NCBI GenBank assembly: GCA_018368455.1
Contig: JAGZEG010000004.1
Span: 1 to 64,000 of the forward strand
Reading direction: 5' to 3'
DNA length: 64,000 nucleotides
Source of the DNA: Coriobacteriia bacterium
Lineage (GTDB): Bacteria; Actinomycetota; Coriobacteriia; Coriobacteriales; UMGS124
The notes under the pieces are model-generated. The model saw only the letters and a list, made by a program, of their open reading frames with translations. It was not told where the DNA came from and ran no database searches. The position numbers and the translations under genes are program-made. Shown piece after piece: positions 57,230 through 64,000 of this stretch. The first letter of the stretch is position 1. Every line of letters starts with the position of its first letter.

Positions 57230-58196
57230 GGTGGCCCCCCTTCTCGGCGACGAGCTTGATGCGCGGGTCGACGACGGCGTACAGCACGTCGGCCAGGAAG
57301 TTGCCCACGACGAGGATCGTGCCCGACAGCATGATGTAGGCCATGATGACTGTGTAGTCGCGCGCCCCGATGGCGCTCATCGCCAGCGTGCCTACGCCGG
57401 GCCAGCCGAACACGGTCTCAATGATGAACGAGCCGCATACCAGCGATGCCAGGTTCATGCCCAGCAGTGTCACGATCGGCAGCAGCGTGTTCTTGAGCAC
57501 GTGCTTGAACAGCACCTTCACTCGCGGCGTGCCTCGCGACTCCGACGCCAGCACGTACTCCTCGCCCAGCTGGCCTATCGTGTTGGCTCGGATGTAGCGG
57601 ATGTAGACGGCCACCTCGCCCAGCGCCAGCGCCAGCGTCGGCATGATGAGGTGCCGCAGCGTGTCCAGGGGCCCCTCGGAGCCTACGGTGTGCATGCCCG
57701 AGGAGGGCAGCACGTGCAGCACGGCTGCGAACAGGATGATGAGCAGCATGCCGAACCAAAACGAGGGGATGGACATGCCGACGTAGGACACTCCGCTGAT
57801 GATGGCGTCGGCCTTCGAGTTGCGCCGGTAGCCAGCCCACAGCCCCAGCGGGATGGCCAGCACGAGAGCCAGTCCTAGCGAGCTGCCCATGAGCAACAGC
57901 GTGGCGGGCAGGCGGTTGGCGAGAAGCGTTGCAACCGGCATGTCGTGATTCGTCGCCGAGACGCCGAGGTCTCCCTGTATCGCTTTGGATGCCCAGGCGA
58001 GGTACTGCTCGGGCAGGCTCTTATCGAGCCCGAGCGTCGCAATGACGGCAGAACGTTGCTCATCGGTCATGTCGGGCGTGATGTACATCTGCGAGATGTC
58101 GCCGGGCGCGAAGTAGATGACCGCAAACGACAGAAACGAGATGAGCACGAGCACGACGGCGAGTTGGACGGCTTTCTTGACGACGTATCTCAGCAT
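57222..58196 (-). CDS. oppB: Oligopeptide ABC transporter permease, OppB-like
   Basis: 324 aa. Begins MLRYVVKKAVQLAVVLVLIS, the usual OppB first helix, with the periplasmic segment carrying LGLDKSLPEQYLAW; the EAA loop reads YIRANTIGQLGEEYVLASESRG; ends VVDPRIKLVAEKG as typical. Forms the membrane channel with OppC. It lies 72 nt after the binding protein gene, with a hairpin between that may lower its expression relative to the binding protein. Confidence 0.9.
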   Translation of the reverse strand: MLRYVVKKAVQLAVVLVLISFLSFAVIYFAPGDISQMYITPDMTDEQRSAVIATLGLDKSLPEQYLAWASKAIQGDLGVSATNHDMPVATLLANRLPATLLLMGSSLGLALVLAIPLGLWAGYRRNSKADAIISGVSYVGMSIPSFWFGMLLIILFAAVLHVLPSSGMHTVGSEGPLDTLRHLIMPTLALALGEVAVYIRYIRANTIGQLGEEYVLASESRGTPRVKVLFKHVLKNTLLPIVTLLGMNLASLVCGSFIIETVFGWPGVGTLAMSAIGARDYTVIMAYIMLSGTILVVGNFLADVLYAVVDPRIKLVAEKGGHRG

Positions 58197-58213
58197 GGAG
58201 GGACTTTCTTTTG

Positions 58214-58249
58214 GGGGCGAGCCCTCCGCGTTTGCGCAGAGGGCCCGCC
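58214..58249 (-). terminator. Attenuating hairpin between binding protein and oppB
   Basis: GCCCTC (58221-58226) pairs with GAGGGC (58239-58244), extended by flanking G/C bases, in the 72-nt gap. No T-run, so partial attenuation or mRNA-end protection is likelier than full termination. Confidence 0.4.
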
Positions 58250-58268
58250 TGCGTTATGAGGCTCTCTC

Positions 58269-59894
58269 TTACGCCAGCTTGATGGCGGCGAACTGCGAGA
58301 ACTCGGGGATGATCGGCGAGGCGTCCAGGCCGCTGACGTCCTTGCGCGACACCATGACGTAGTTCGTGTACGTCAGCGGGTACTCCCAGCACTCATCGAG
58401 GTAGCGCTGCTGGATCTCCTTCCACTGATCCTTGCGCGCCGCCTGGTCGGGGTTGGAGTTGGCGGCCTTGGTGAGCTCGCCCAGCTCATCGGAGAAGCCG
58501 GTCATGAAACGCGACGTGCCCGACGTGAGGTAGTTGTAGGCCTGGCGCGAGCTGATGCCGCGCTCGGAATCCCAGCCGTTGGAGCCCAGGTCCCACGTGT
58601 TGCCCTGGTCGGTGCCGTACGCGCCGTAGAAGAAGCGGTTGAAGAACGTTGTGGAGTCGAGGCCCTCGATGCTGAGGTTGACGCCGATGGCCTGGAGCTG
58701 CTGCTGCACGACGACAGCGACCTGCTCCATGTTCGGGCGGTCGGCGTTGAAGATGTACGTGAGCGTCTGACCGGCCAGGCCGCTGGACTCGGCGAGCTGC
58801 TTTGCCTGCTCGATGTCCTGCGTATAGCCGGGGCACTCCGGGTCGTAGTCGTACTGGTCGGGTGTCAGCGGGCTGTTGGCTGGCGTGGCCAGCTTGTCGG
58901 TGCCGTAGGCGAAGTCGACGATCTCCTGGCCGTTGAGTGCGAGGAACAGGGCCTTGCGTGCGTCCTCGCCCAGCGTGGACATGACGGGCCCCTGGGGGTT
59001 GAGCTGCAGGTAGTTGAGGCGCGCCTCGGAGACGGAGTACAGTGTGTACGTGGCCTCGTCGGCGGCGTACTTCTCCAGGTCCTCGGCCGTCGTGACGCGC
59101 ATGTAGCTGACCTCGCCGTTCTCAAAGGCGAGCTGCTTGGTGCTGCCCGAGCCGATCGTCTTGGCTACGAGCTTCTTAATGGAGAGCTCGCCGCCGTAGT
59201 AGTCGGCGCGCGGGGCGTAGACGATGCTGTCCTCGTTGATCTGCTCGACGGTGAATGCGCCGCTCGTCACCATGTCGGTCGTGAAGAAGTAGCCGGCGTT
59301 ATCCGCGACCTTCGAGGGGTCGTTGTCAAAGGCGTGAGCGGGCAGCGGCGTCCAATTGCACATCGTGTAGATGTAGGTGACGTAGACGGAGGGCAGCACG
59401 ACCTCAAGCGTCTTGTCGTCCTTCTTCGTGAACGTGACGTCCTCGCCGTTGACCTGTGTCGTGCTCGTCTTGCCGTCGTACTTCAGGCCGTTGTACTCGA
59501 TCGTGAACAGAATGTCGTCGACGGTGATGGGCTCGCCATCGCTCCAGTTTGCGTTGTCGCGGATGTGGATCGTGTAGGTGAGGCCGTCCTCGGAAATCTC
59601 GACGCCATCAGCGAGGTGGTACTCGATCTTGTCGCCGTCGAGCTCCTGGAACAGGCACTCGTAGACGGGACGCACGACGATGGTCTGATCGTCGTTGCCG
59701 CCGGAGGAGGGCTGCAGCGAGGAGGGCATGAAGCTGATGGCCATCGTGAACGTGCCGTCGGACTCGTCGGCGCGTGCCACCTGTGGCGCGAGGCCGGCGG
59801 GCAGCACGGAGGCCAGGCCGAGGCCGAGTGTGGCGGCCAGCGTGCCCTTTACGAGCGAGCGGCGGGAGAGGGGAGTGGTGAGCAAAGGCTGCAT
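58269..59894 (-). CDS. oppA: Oligopeptide-binding protein (SBP_bac_5, OppA-like), TAT-exported
   Basis: 541 aa. TAT signal SRRSLVKGTLAATLGLGL (about residues 10-27) with cleavage near ARA, and no lipobox, unlike the lipoprotein at 29.4 kb. Family 5 fold from about 45: MAISFMPSSLQPSSGG, YECLFQELDGD, YTIHIRDNANWSDGEPIT. Delivers peptides or a related ligand to OppBCDF encoded downstream. The start at 59894 follows AAAGGA; an ATG fifteen nt upstream and a very long open frame beyond have no support. First gene of the operon. Confidence 0.88.
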   Translation of the reverse strand: MQPLLTTPLSRRSLVKGTLAATLGLGLASVLPAGLAPQVARADESDGTFTMAISFMPSSLQPSSGGNDDQTIVVRPVYECLFQELDGDKIEYHLADGVEISEDGLTYTIHIRDNANWSDGEPITVDDILFTIEYNGLKYDGKTSTTQVNGEDVTFTKKDDKTLEVVLPSVYVTYIYTMCNWTPLPAHAFDNDPSKVADNAGYFFTTDMVTSGAFTVEQINEDSIVYAPRADYYGGELSIKKLVAKTIGSGSTKQLAFENGEVSYMRVTTAEDLEKYAADEATYTLYSVSEARLNYLQLNPQGPVMSTLGEDARKALFLALNGQEIVDFAYGTDKLATPANSPLTPDQYDYDPECPGYTQDIEQAKQLAESSGLAGQTLTYIFNADRPNMEQVAVVVQQQLQAIGVNLSIEGLDSTTFFNRFFYGAYGTDQGNTWDLGSNGWDSERGISSRQAYNYLTSGTSRFMTGFSDELGELTKAANSNPDQAARKDQWKEIQQRYLDECWEYPLTYTNYVMVSRKDVSGLDASPIIPEFSQFAAIKLA

Positions 59895-60372
59895 GAGGAA
59901 TCCTTTCATGTGGGCTGGGCGACCCGTTGGGGCCGCAGGGAGGTTGAGTCGTGGCGTGCCCGAACCGGACGCGCGTGGCTGGTGCTCAGGGCGATGCCCC
60001 ACGTGCGGCGGGAGCGCTTTTCCCTGCAGGCTGCCCTGGAATCGCGGCATGAAAAAAGCCCTGGCCGTGGGCGCCCTCTGCGCTTCCACCTGCCAAGACC
60101 CTCGTTTGCTCTTCTGCTGCCACGCCTCTCGCCGCACGGGCGAGGATGGCTGTTCTGTTGGACCCGCGACCCTGCACACGGCAGGTCGTTGCACTACATG
60201 ATCCCCGTATCCCCATGTCTTCTCGCACCTCCCTTCCCTCATTCTTGGCTCGGATTCATCGCTGCGACATAGTGCCGATTGCCAGCTTGCTTGTCAAGCT
60301 CGGACGTCGCGCCTCTGCTTGTCGAGTGCGGGCCGCTTCTTGCCCCAGAATCAGCCCGCACTCGATGAAGCT
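59895..60372. other. 478-nt gap before the Opp operon
   Basis: Between the class V aminotransferase stop and the oppA start, both minus strand. It holds a terminator-like hairpin at 60323-60364 and presumably the Opp promoter. Open frames here lack ribosome sites; no gene recognised. Confidence 0.5.
60323..60364 (-). terminator. Hairpin downstream of the class V aminotransferase
   Basis: CGAGTGCGGGC (60323-60333) pairs perfectly with GCCCGCACTCG (60354-60364), 20-nt loop, no T-run on the minus strand. Confidence 0.5.
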
Positions 60373-61524
60373 CTATCCTGCCAGCTCGCCCGTGATCTCG
60401 GTCATTGCGGCGATGCCAGCGTCGATCTCGTCTTCGGTGTTGAGGTGCGAGAAGCTGAAGCGCACGGCTCCCTGGCTCACGGTGCCCAGCGCGCGGTGCA
60501 TGAGCGGCGCGCAGTGCGCTCCGGAGCGCGTGCAGATGCCGTAGTGCTCGGCCAGCAGGCTCGTGATGCGCCCCGAGTCCACCTCGCCCACGTTGAGCGC
60601 CACGACGCCCGTGCGCGCTACGCCGCCGTGACCGCCGTACACGCGCACGCCCGGCAGGTTCGCGACGCCGGTCTCGAAGCGCTCTGTGAGCTCGGCCACG
60701 CGTGCGGCCACGTGCTCCACGCCGACGCGCTGCAGGTAGTCGATGCCGGCTGCGAGTCCCGCCAGTCCGTGCGCGTTGAGCGTGCCGGCCTCGAGGCTCT
60801 CAGGCATCGCAAGCGGCTGACGCTCGTCGTAGCTGTGCACGCCGGTGCCGCCCTCGAGCAGTGGGCGCACCTCGACGCCTTCCGCCACGCAGAGCCCGCC
60901 TGTGCCCTGCGGCCCCAGCAGACTCTTATGTCCGGTGAAGCACAGCACGTCGACGCCGAGGGCAGCCATGTCGACGGGCAGGGCGCCGGCCGTCTGCGCC
61001 GCGTCGAGCACGAACAGCGCCCCGACCTCGTGGGCCATGTTCGCCATACGCGCCACGTCGTACACGTCGCCCGTGAGGTTGGAGGCGTGCGTCGCCACGA
61101 CGAGGCGCGGCCGTCCGGTGCGCAGCAGCTCGCCATAGGCGTCGAAGTCGAGCGAGGCATCGGGGCGGATGGGCGCTACGTCCACGGCGCAGCCTCGCTC
61201 GTCGCGCGCGCGGAACAGCGGGCGCAGCACCGAGTTGTGGGAGGCAGCCGTTGTGAGCGCCCGGTCGCCGTCGCGCAGCAGGCCCGCGATGGCGACGTTG
61301 AGCGCTTCGGTGACGTTGTAGCCAAAGGCCACGCGCGAGGGGGAGGGGGCGCCCAGCAGCTCGGCAACCTTGCGCCGCGCGTCAAACACCGCCATGTCGG
61401 CCGAGATGGCGGCGTCGTGCGCCCCGCGCCCCACGTTGCCAAACGTCGTGAGCGCGCGCACGACGGCGTCGACGACCTCCTGCGGGCGGGCCATGGCCGT
61501 GGCGGCGTTGTCGAAGTAGATCAT
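60373..61524 (-). CDS. Class V aminotransferase, cysteine desulfurase-like
   Basis: 383 aa. N-terminal YFDNAATAMARPQEVVDAV, PLP lysine in CFTGHKSLLGPQGTGG, and the active-site loop RSGAHCAPLMHRALG with the Cys that carries persulfide in SufS/CsdA (group II) enzymes. It should remove sulfur (or selenium) from cysteine (or selenocysteine) and pass it on. Its position after a DUF3343 carrier-like gene and the double-cubane protein suggests dedicated sulfur or selenium delivery to that system. ATG at 61524. Last gene of the cluster. Confidence 0.87.
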   Translation of the reverse strand: MIYFDNAATAMARPQEVVDAVVRALTTFGNVGRGAHDAAISADMAVFDARRKVAELLGAPSPSRVAFGYNVTEALNVAIAGLLRDGDRALTTAASHNSVLRPLFRARDERGCAVDVAPIRPDASLDFDAYGELLRTGRPRLVVATHASNLTGDVYDVARMANMAHEVGALFVLDAAQTAGALPVDMAALGVDVLCFTGHKSLLGPQGTGGLCVAEGVEVRPLLEGGTGVHSYDERQPLAMPESLEAGTLNAHGLAGLAAGIDYLQRVGVEHVAARVAELTERFETGVANLPGVRVYGGHGGVARTGVVALNVGEVDSGRITSLLAEHYGICTRSGAHCAPLMHRALGTVSQGAVRFSFSHLNTEDEIDAGIAAMTEITGELAG

Positions 61525-61605
61525 GGGACGGGTATCCTCTCGGGATTATGTGGCACGGACGCTCGTGCGGGCGGGCCGCGCGGACAAGGTGGGACGGCCG
61601 GTGGC

Positions 61606-61842
61606 TTACAGCTCGATGTCGAACACGCCCTCGTGGGTGATGCCGTGTGTTTCAAGCGCTCTTACGACGACGTCGCGCTCGGCGGCCTCGGCGCGCCACG
61701 CGAGCCCACAGCCTGCGGAGATGGCCGACGGAATCGGGATGAGCCGCCCGGGGATGCCCAGGCGCTTGGCCGCGTCCTCCATCCCGCATGCATCCGGCGT
61801 ATTCGCAAACGTGACCACGACGCACGGCCGCTTTTCGAGCAT
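61606..61842 (-). CDS. DUF3343 putative Se/S carrier-like protein
   Basis: 78 aa. Pattern VVTFANTPDACGMEDAAKRLGIPGRLIPIPSAISAGCGLAW with Cys19 and a conserved ISAGCG motif (Cys45) fits the DUF3343 family, which is annotated as a putative selenium/sulfur carrier and commonly accompanies cysteine desulfurase-like and 2-hydroxyacyl-CoA dehydratase-like genes. It likely holds a persulfide or perselenide between the desulfurase and an acceptor; this is inferred. AAGGAGAGTTCC ribosome site before ATG 61842. Confidence 0.8.
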   Translation of the reverse strand: MLEKRPCVVVTFANTPDACGMEDAAKRLGIPGRLIPIPSAISAGCGLAWRAEAAERDVVVRALETHGITHEGVFDIEL

Positions 61843-61907
61843 GGAACTCTCCTTCGTTAACGTCGCGAGCCGCTCGGGCCGGTGTGCCGTAAATATACGG
61901 CAATCTG

Positions 61908-62016
61908 CTCTAGCGCCCTACGGTGCAGCAGATGCAAGGCGCGCCGAGGCGAAGCGTATTCGACATACGTGAGCCGAAGCGCAACGCCGCAGATGATGTG
62001 CCGTAGGCCGCTAGAG
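61908..62016. repeat. 109-bp imperfect palindrome overlapping the double-cubane gene's stop
   Basis: The left arm 61908-61935 (CTCTAGCGCCCTACGGTGCA...) is mirrored by the right arm 61989-62016 (...GTGCCGTAGGCCGCTAGAG), about 23 of 28 bp. The 53-nt loop has a further GCGTAT/ATACG-type hairpin. The minus-strand stop codon (62013-62011) lies in the right arm. A small palindrome GCCGTA-AATA-TACGGC (61886-61901) sits beside it. REP-like element or strong terminator. Confidence 0.6.
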
Positions 62017-63213
62017 CGTCTCGATAAAGGCGGCGATGCGCGTCTCGATTTGCCCCGAGTCGCCCATGGAGTAGTCGGTCTCGAGCTTCATGTACGGGAC
62101 GCCGTGCTCCTCCATGACGCGGCCCATGCGCGCGGCCTCGATGTTGAACGTGTGGCATGCCTGCAGCACGGCATCGATGACGCCGTCGACATGGTACTTC
62201 TCCACCATGGCCAGCGTGTTCTCCATGCGGCCCTCGTTGGGCGTCATGACGGAGCAGTTGATGTTCAGGTAGCGCTCTGCGATGGCGCGCAGGATGTCGG
62301 GCGCCTCTTCGTCGACGAGCAGCTTGTTCGTGCGCTCGCCGGAGCAGTCGTCCAGGCAGACGATGACGCCGCCGTTGGCCTCGATGACCTTGCCCACCTT
62401 GTTGATGAGGCCGCCGGAGGGGCAGCCCGTCAGCAGGATGCGCTTTGCGCTGGGAGAGACCTCGCTTTTGCCCTCAGCAGCCTGTGCGGCACGCTGGTTG
62501 ACGAGCTGCTCGACGCGGTCGGCGAAGTTGTGCACGTCGAAGTTGAACGACCCGGCTAGAAGCGAGCTCATCATCTCGGTGCCGCGCACGGCCGGCGGCT
62601 CAGAGGTCTGCAGGTTGTAGAGCTTGATGAGGGCGCGGCGCAGACGGTTGCGCGTGCGCGCGGCCTCGCGCAGGTCGTCATCGGTGATCGTGATTCCGTA
62701 GAAGTCCTCGAGATACCCCTTGAACCGCTTGAGCTCCTCGTACCACTCGTCGTGCTCGTAGGAGCGCGAGCGCGAGTTGGGCAGGTGCAGCACGTACGTG
62801 TTCTTGAGATCACCGAGCAGCTCGTACATCTTCTTTTTGCCGTCGCACGTCGTCTCGCCCACGATCATGTCGGCGAAGTACGTATAGGGGCACTTCTCCG
62901 TAAGCGCGAAGCCGTACGTCGACTTGATGAGCGGGCAGAGGTTCTTGGGCAGCACGGTCTCGGCGGCGGGAATCGTCTCGTCACTCATGCCGCACAGGCC
63001 GACGGCCGACACGTGGGCGGCGTCGAGGATCTCGAGCGGGGTGAACGAGCACAGCACGCCGGCAAGGCGCCCTCCGCTCTCCTTGAACTGCTTGACGCGC
63101 ATGAAGCCGGCCTTGCGCTGCTCGTTGAACTCCTCGAACGTGCGGGGCAGCGGCTCAAGCTCCTCGGTTGAACTCTTCTGAACTTCGGGTTCAATGGTCG
63201 TTTCGGCGCTCAT
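62011..63213 (-). CDS. Double-cubane-cluster protein, 2-hydroxyacyl-CoA dehydratase D-family (HgdB/YjiM-like)
   Basis: 400 aa. Cysteines placed as in the DCCP group: LCSFTPLEIL, LCGMSDETIPAAE, NLCPLIKSTYGF, GETTCDGKKKMYELL, LTGCPSGG and LQACHTFNIEA. Such proteins bind [8Fe9S] double cubane clusters and, with an ATP-driven activase, perform very low-potential reductions of small substrates. The E-rich N-terminus of about 30 residues is probably disordered. The matching activase is encoded just upstream, and sulfur-mobilising genes downstream. It is not a CoA-dehydratase A/B pair, since no second subunit is present. The substrate is unknown. ATG at 63213. Confidence 0.85.
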   Translation of the reverse strand: MSAETTIEPEVQKSSTEELEPLPRTFEEFNEQRKAGFMRVKQFKESGGRLAGVLCSFTPLEILDAAHVSAVGLCGMSDETIPAAETVLPKNLCPLIKSTYGFALTEKCPYTYFADMIVGETTCDGKKKMYELLGDLKNTYVLHLPNSRSRSYEHDEWYEELKRFKGYLEDFYGITITDDDLREAARTRNRLRRALIKLYNLQTSEPPAVRGTEMMSSLLAGSFNFDVHNFADRVEQLVNQRAAQAAEGKSEVSPSAKRILLTGCPSGGLINKVGKVIEANGGVIVCLDDCSGERTNKLLVDEEAPDILRAIAERYLNINCSVMTPNEGRMENTLAMVEKYHVDGVIDAVLQACHTFNIEAARMGRVMEEHGVPYMKLETDYSMGDSGQIETRIAAFIETL

Positions 63214-63294
63214 ATTGGCGTTCCCTCTCTTTTTTCCTATGGTTCGACGGGGTTGCGTGCCTGTTCAGCGCGTCCGGCCCCGCGTTCGTTTCTC

Positions 63295-64000
63295 TTACAG
63301 GTGGGCTGCCGAGATGGCTGCCCCGATGGCACCGGCATAGCGCGCTTGCGGGCGTGTCACCACCTCGTGACCGAGATGTGCGCCGAGCTGGGCGACAAAG
63401 TAATCGTTGTCGCACAGGCCGCCCGTCAGGAAGTACGAACCCGCCGCGTCGCCGCTGACCTGCCCTACGAGCGCGGCGACCTTCTTGACGACGCTGCCGA
63501 TGATGCCGTTGGCGATGTTCTCGCGCGGCTCTCCCTTGCCGACGAGCGAGATGACCTCGCTCTCGGCGAACACGGTGCACATCGTCGAGATCGTTGTGGG
63601 CTGGCCGGCGCGCGCAAGGCGTGACAGCTCCTCCTGGCTGACGCCGAGGCGGTTGGCCATGATCTCGAGGAAGCGCCCCGTGCCGGCAGCGCACTTATCG
63701 TTCATGACGAACTTCTTTACGTTGCCGCCGGCCAGGTGCATGACCTTCGTGTCCTGTCCGCCAACGTCGACAACGACGCCATCGGGCCCGAACAGATATG
63801 CCGCACCGCGCCCGTGGCACGTGATCTCCGTGATGGCCTTGTCGGCATAGGGCACGGCGATGCGGCCGTATCCCGTGGCGACGCATGCGAAGCTTCCCTT
63901 GGGATAGCCCGCCTCTTCGAGCATTCCCAGGGCCCGCTCGGCGGCATCGACGCTGCTGTACCCCGTGGGTGCGAGCAGCGTGCGCTCGAGTGCGAGCGAG
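63295..64000 (-). CDS. HgdC/YjiL-like ATP-dependent activase (5' end beyond window)
   Basis: BadF/BadG/BcrA/BcrD ATPase family. 235 codons are visible and the frame runs open through the window edge, so the N-terminal ATP-binding part and the start are missing. Seen: CHGRGAAYLFG, VVVDVGGQDTKVM (phosphate-binding loop of the ASKHA fold), MNDKCAAGTGRFLEIMA with the Cys that co-ligates the [4Fe4S] cluster of the dimer, STMCTVFAESEV with the second Cys, and the terminal LTGGLCDNDYFV and ARYAGAIGAA. Activates the double-cubane protein encoded 81 nt downstream by ATP-driven electron transfer. Confidence 0.87.
   Translation of the reverse strand, partial: SLALERTLLAPTGYSSVDAAERALGMLEEAGYPKGSFACVATGYGRIAVPYADKAITEITCHGRGAAYLFGPDGVVVDVGGQDTKVMHLAGGNVKKFVMNDKCAAGTGRFLEIMANRLGVSQEELSRLARAGQPTTISTMCTVFAESEVISLVGKGEPRENIANGIIGSVVKKVAALVGQVSGDAAGSYFLTGGLCDNDYFVAQLGAHLGHEVVTRPQARYAGAIGAAISAAHL

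Overview
The window is GC-rich bacterial chromosome (the proteins are full of GC-ending codons) and looks like a gut or oral actinobacterium of the class Coriobacteriia, most likely family Eggerthellaceae. The evidence is the 16S variable regions, a tRNA-free 16S-23S spacer, five twin-arginine-exported flavin reductases, and four LuxR-type regulators with a polytopic membrane N-terminus. The genus cannot be fixed by eye.

Layout. 1-5000: an rRNA operon (16S, 23S, 5S) with its leader, spacer and terminator. As written, both large rRNA genes lack about 130-145 nt of their most conserved sequence, so this copy is either non-functional or misassembled. 5.1-10 kb: exported flavoprotein A, a BrnQ-type carrier, a cysteine-less ArsC/Spx-like protein and a haem-type membrane protein. 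10.3-13.1 kb: minus-strand cluster of a metal-chelate or corrinoid binding protein, a DUF364 protein and a helical protein of unknown function. 13.6-17.1 kb: flavoprotein B divergent from membrane LuxR regulator 1. 17.2-20.3 kb: a PurF-like protein lacking the glutaminase cysteine, and a CHAP/NlpC-like cell-wall hydrolase. 20.3-24.2 kb: regulator 2 divergent from flavoprotein C. 24.5-34.2 kb: housekeeping and envelope genes (O-acyltransferase, CorA, DUF2975/XRE pair, peptide-binding lipoprotein, YccF, GNAT, EttA). 34.7-42.6 kb: regulator 3, flavoprotein D, flavoprotein E and regulator 4. 42.6-47.3 kb: ECF sigma/anti-sigma pair, a repeat-rich gap, ADP-ribosylglycohydrolase and PfkB kinase. 47.7-52.6 kb: an accessory patch with a toxin-antitoxin pair, two decayed genes, an AT-rich islet and an AAA/DUF4143 ATPase. 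52.6-59.9 kb: a complete Opp-type peptide uptake operon ending in an M20 amidohydrolase. 60.4-64 kb: a sulfur or selenium type cluster of a HgdC-like activase (cut by the window edge), a double-cubane-cluster protein, a DUF3343 carrier and a class V aminotransferase.

How it works together. The dominant theme is substrate-specific anaerobic reduction outside the membrane. Each TAT-exported FAD/FMN reductase could accept electrons from the membrane and reduce one organic acceptor. Four of the five sit beside a membrane LuxR protein that could sense that acceptor. Two of the cassettes (regulator 2 with flavoprotein C; regulator 4 with flavoprotein E) are paralogous, carry an identical 11-residue recognition-helix stretch (GTLKSHTRRIY) and share a triple GGTTACA motif between the divergent genes. 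This is the clearest candidate regulatory system in the window. Peptide and amino-acid uptake genes fit an asaccharolytic lifestyle.
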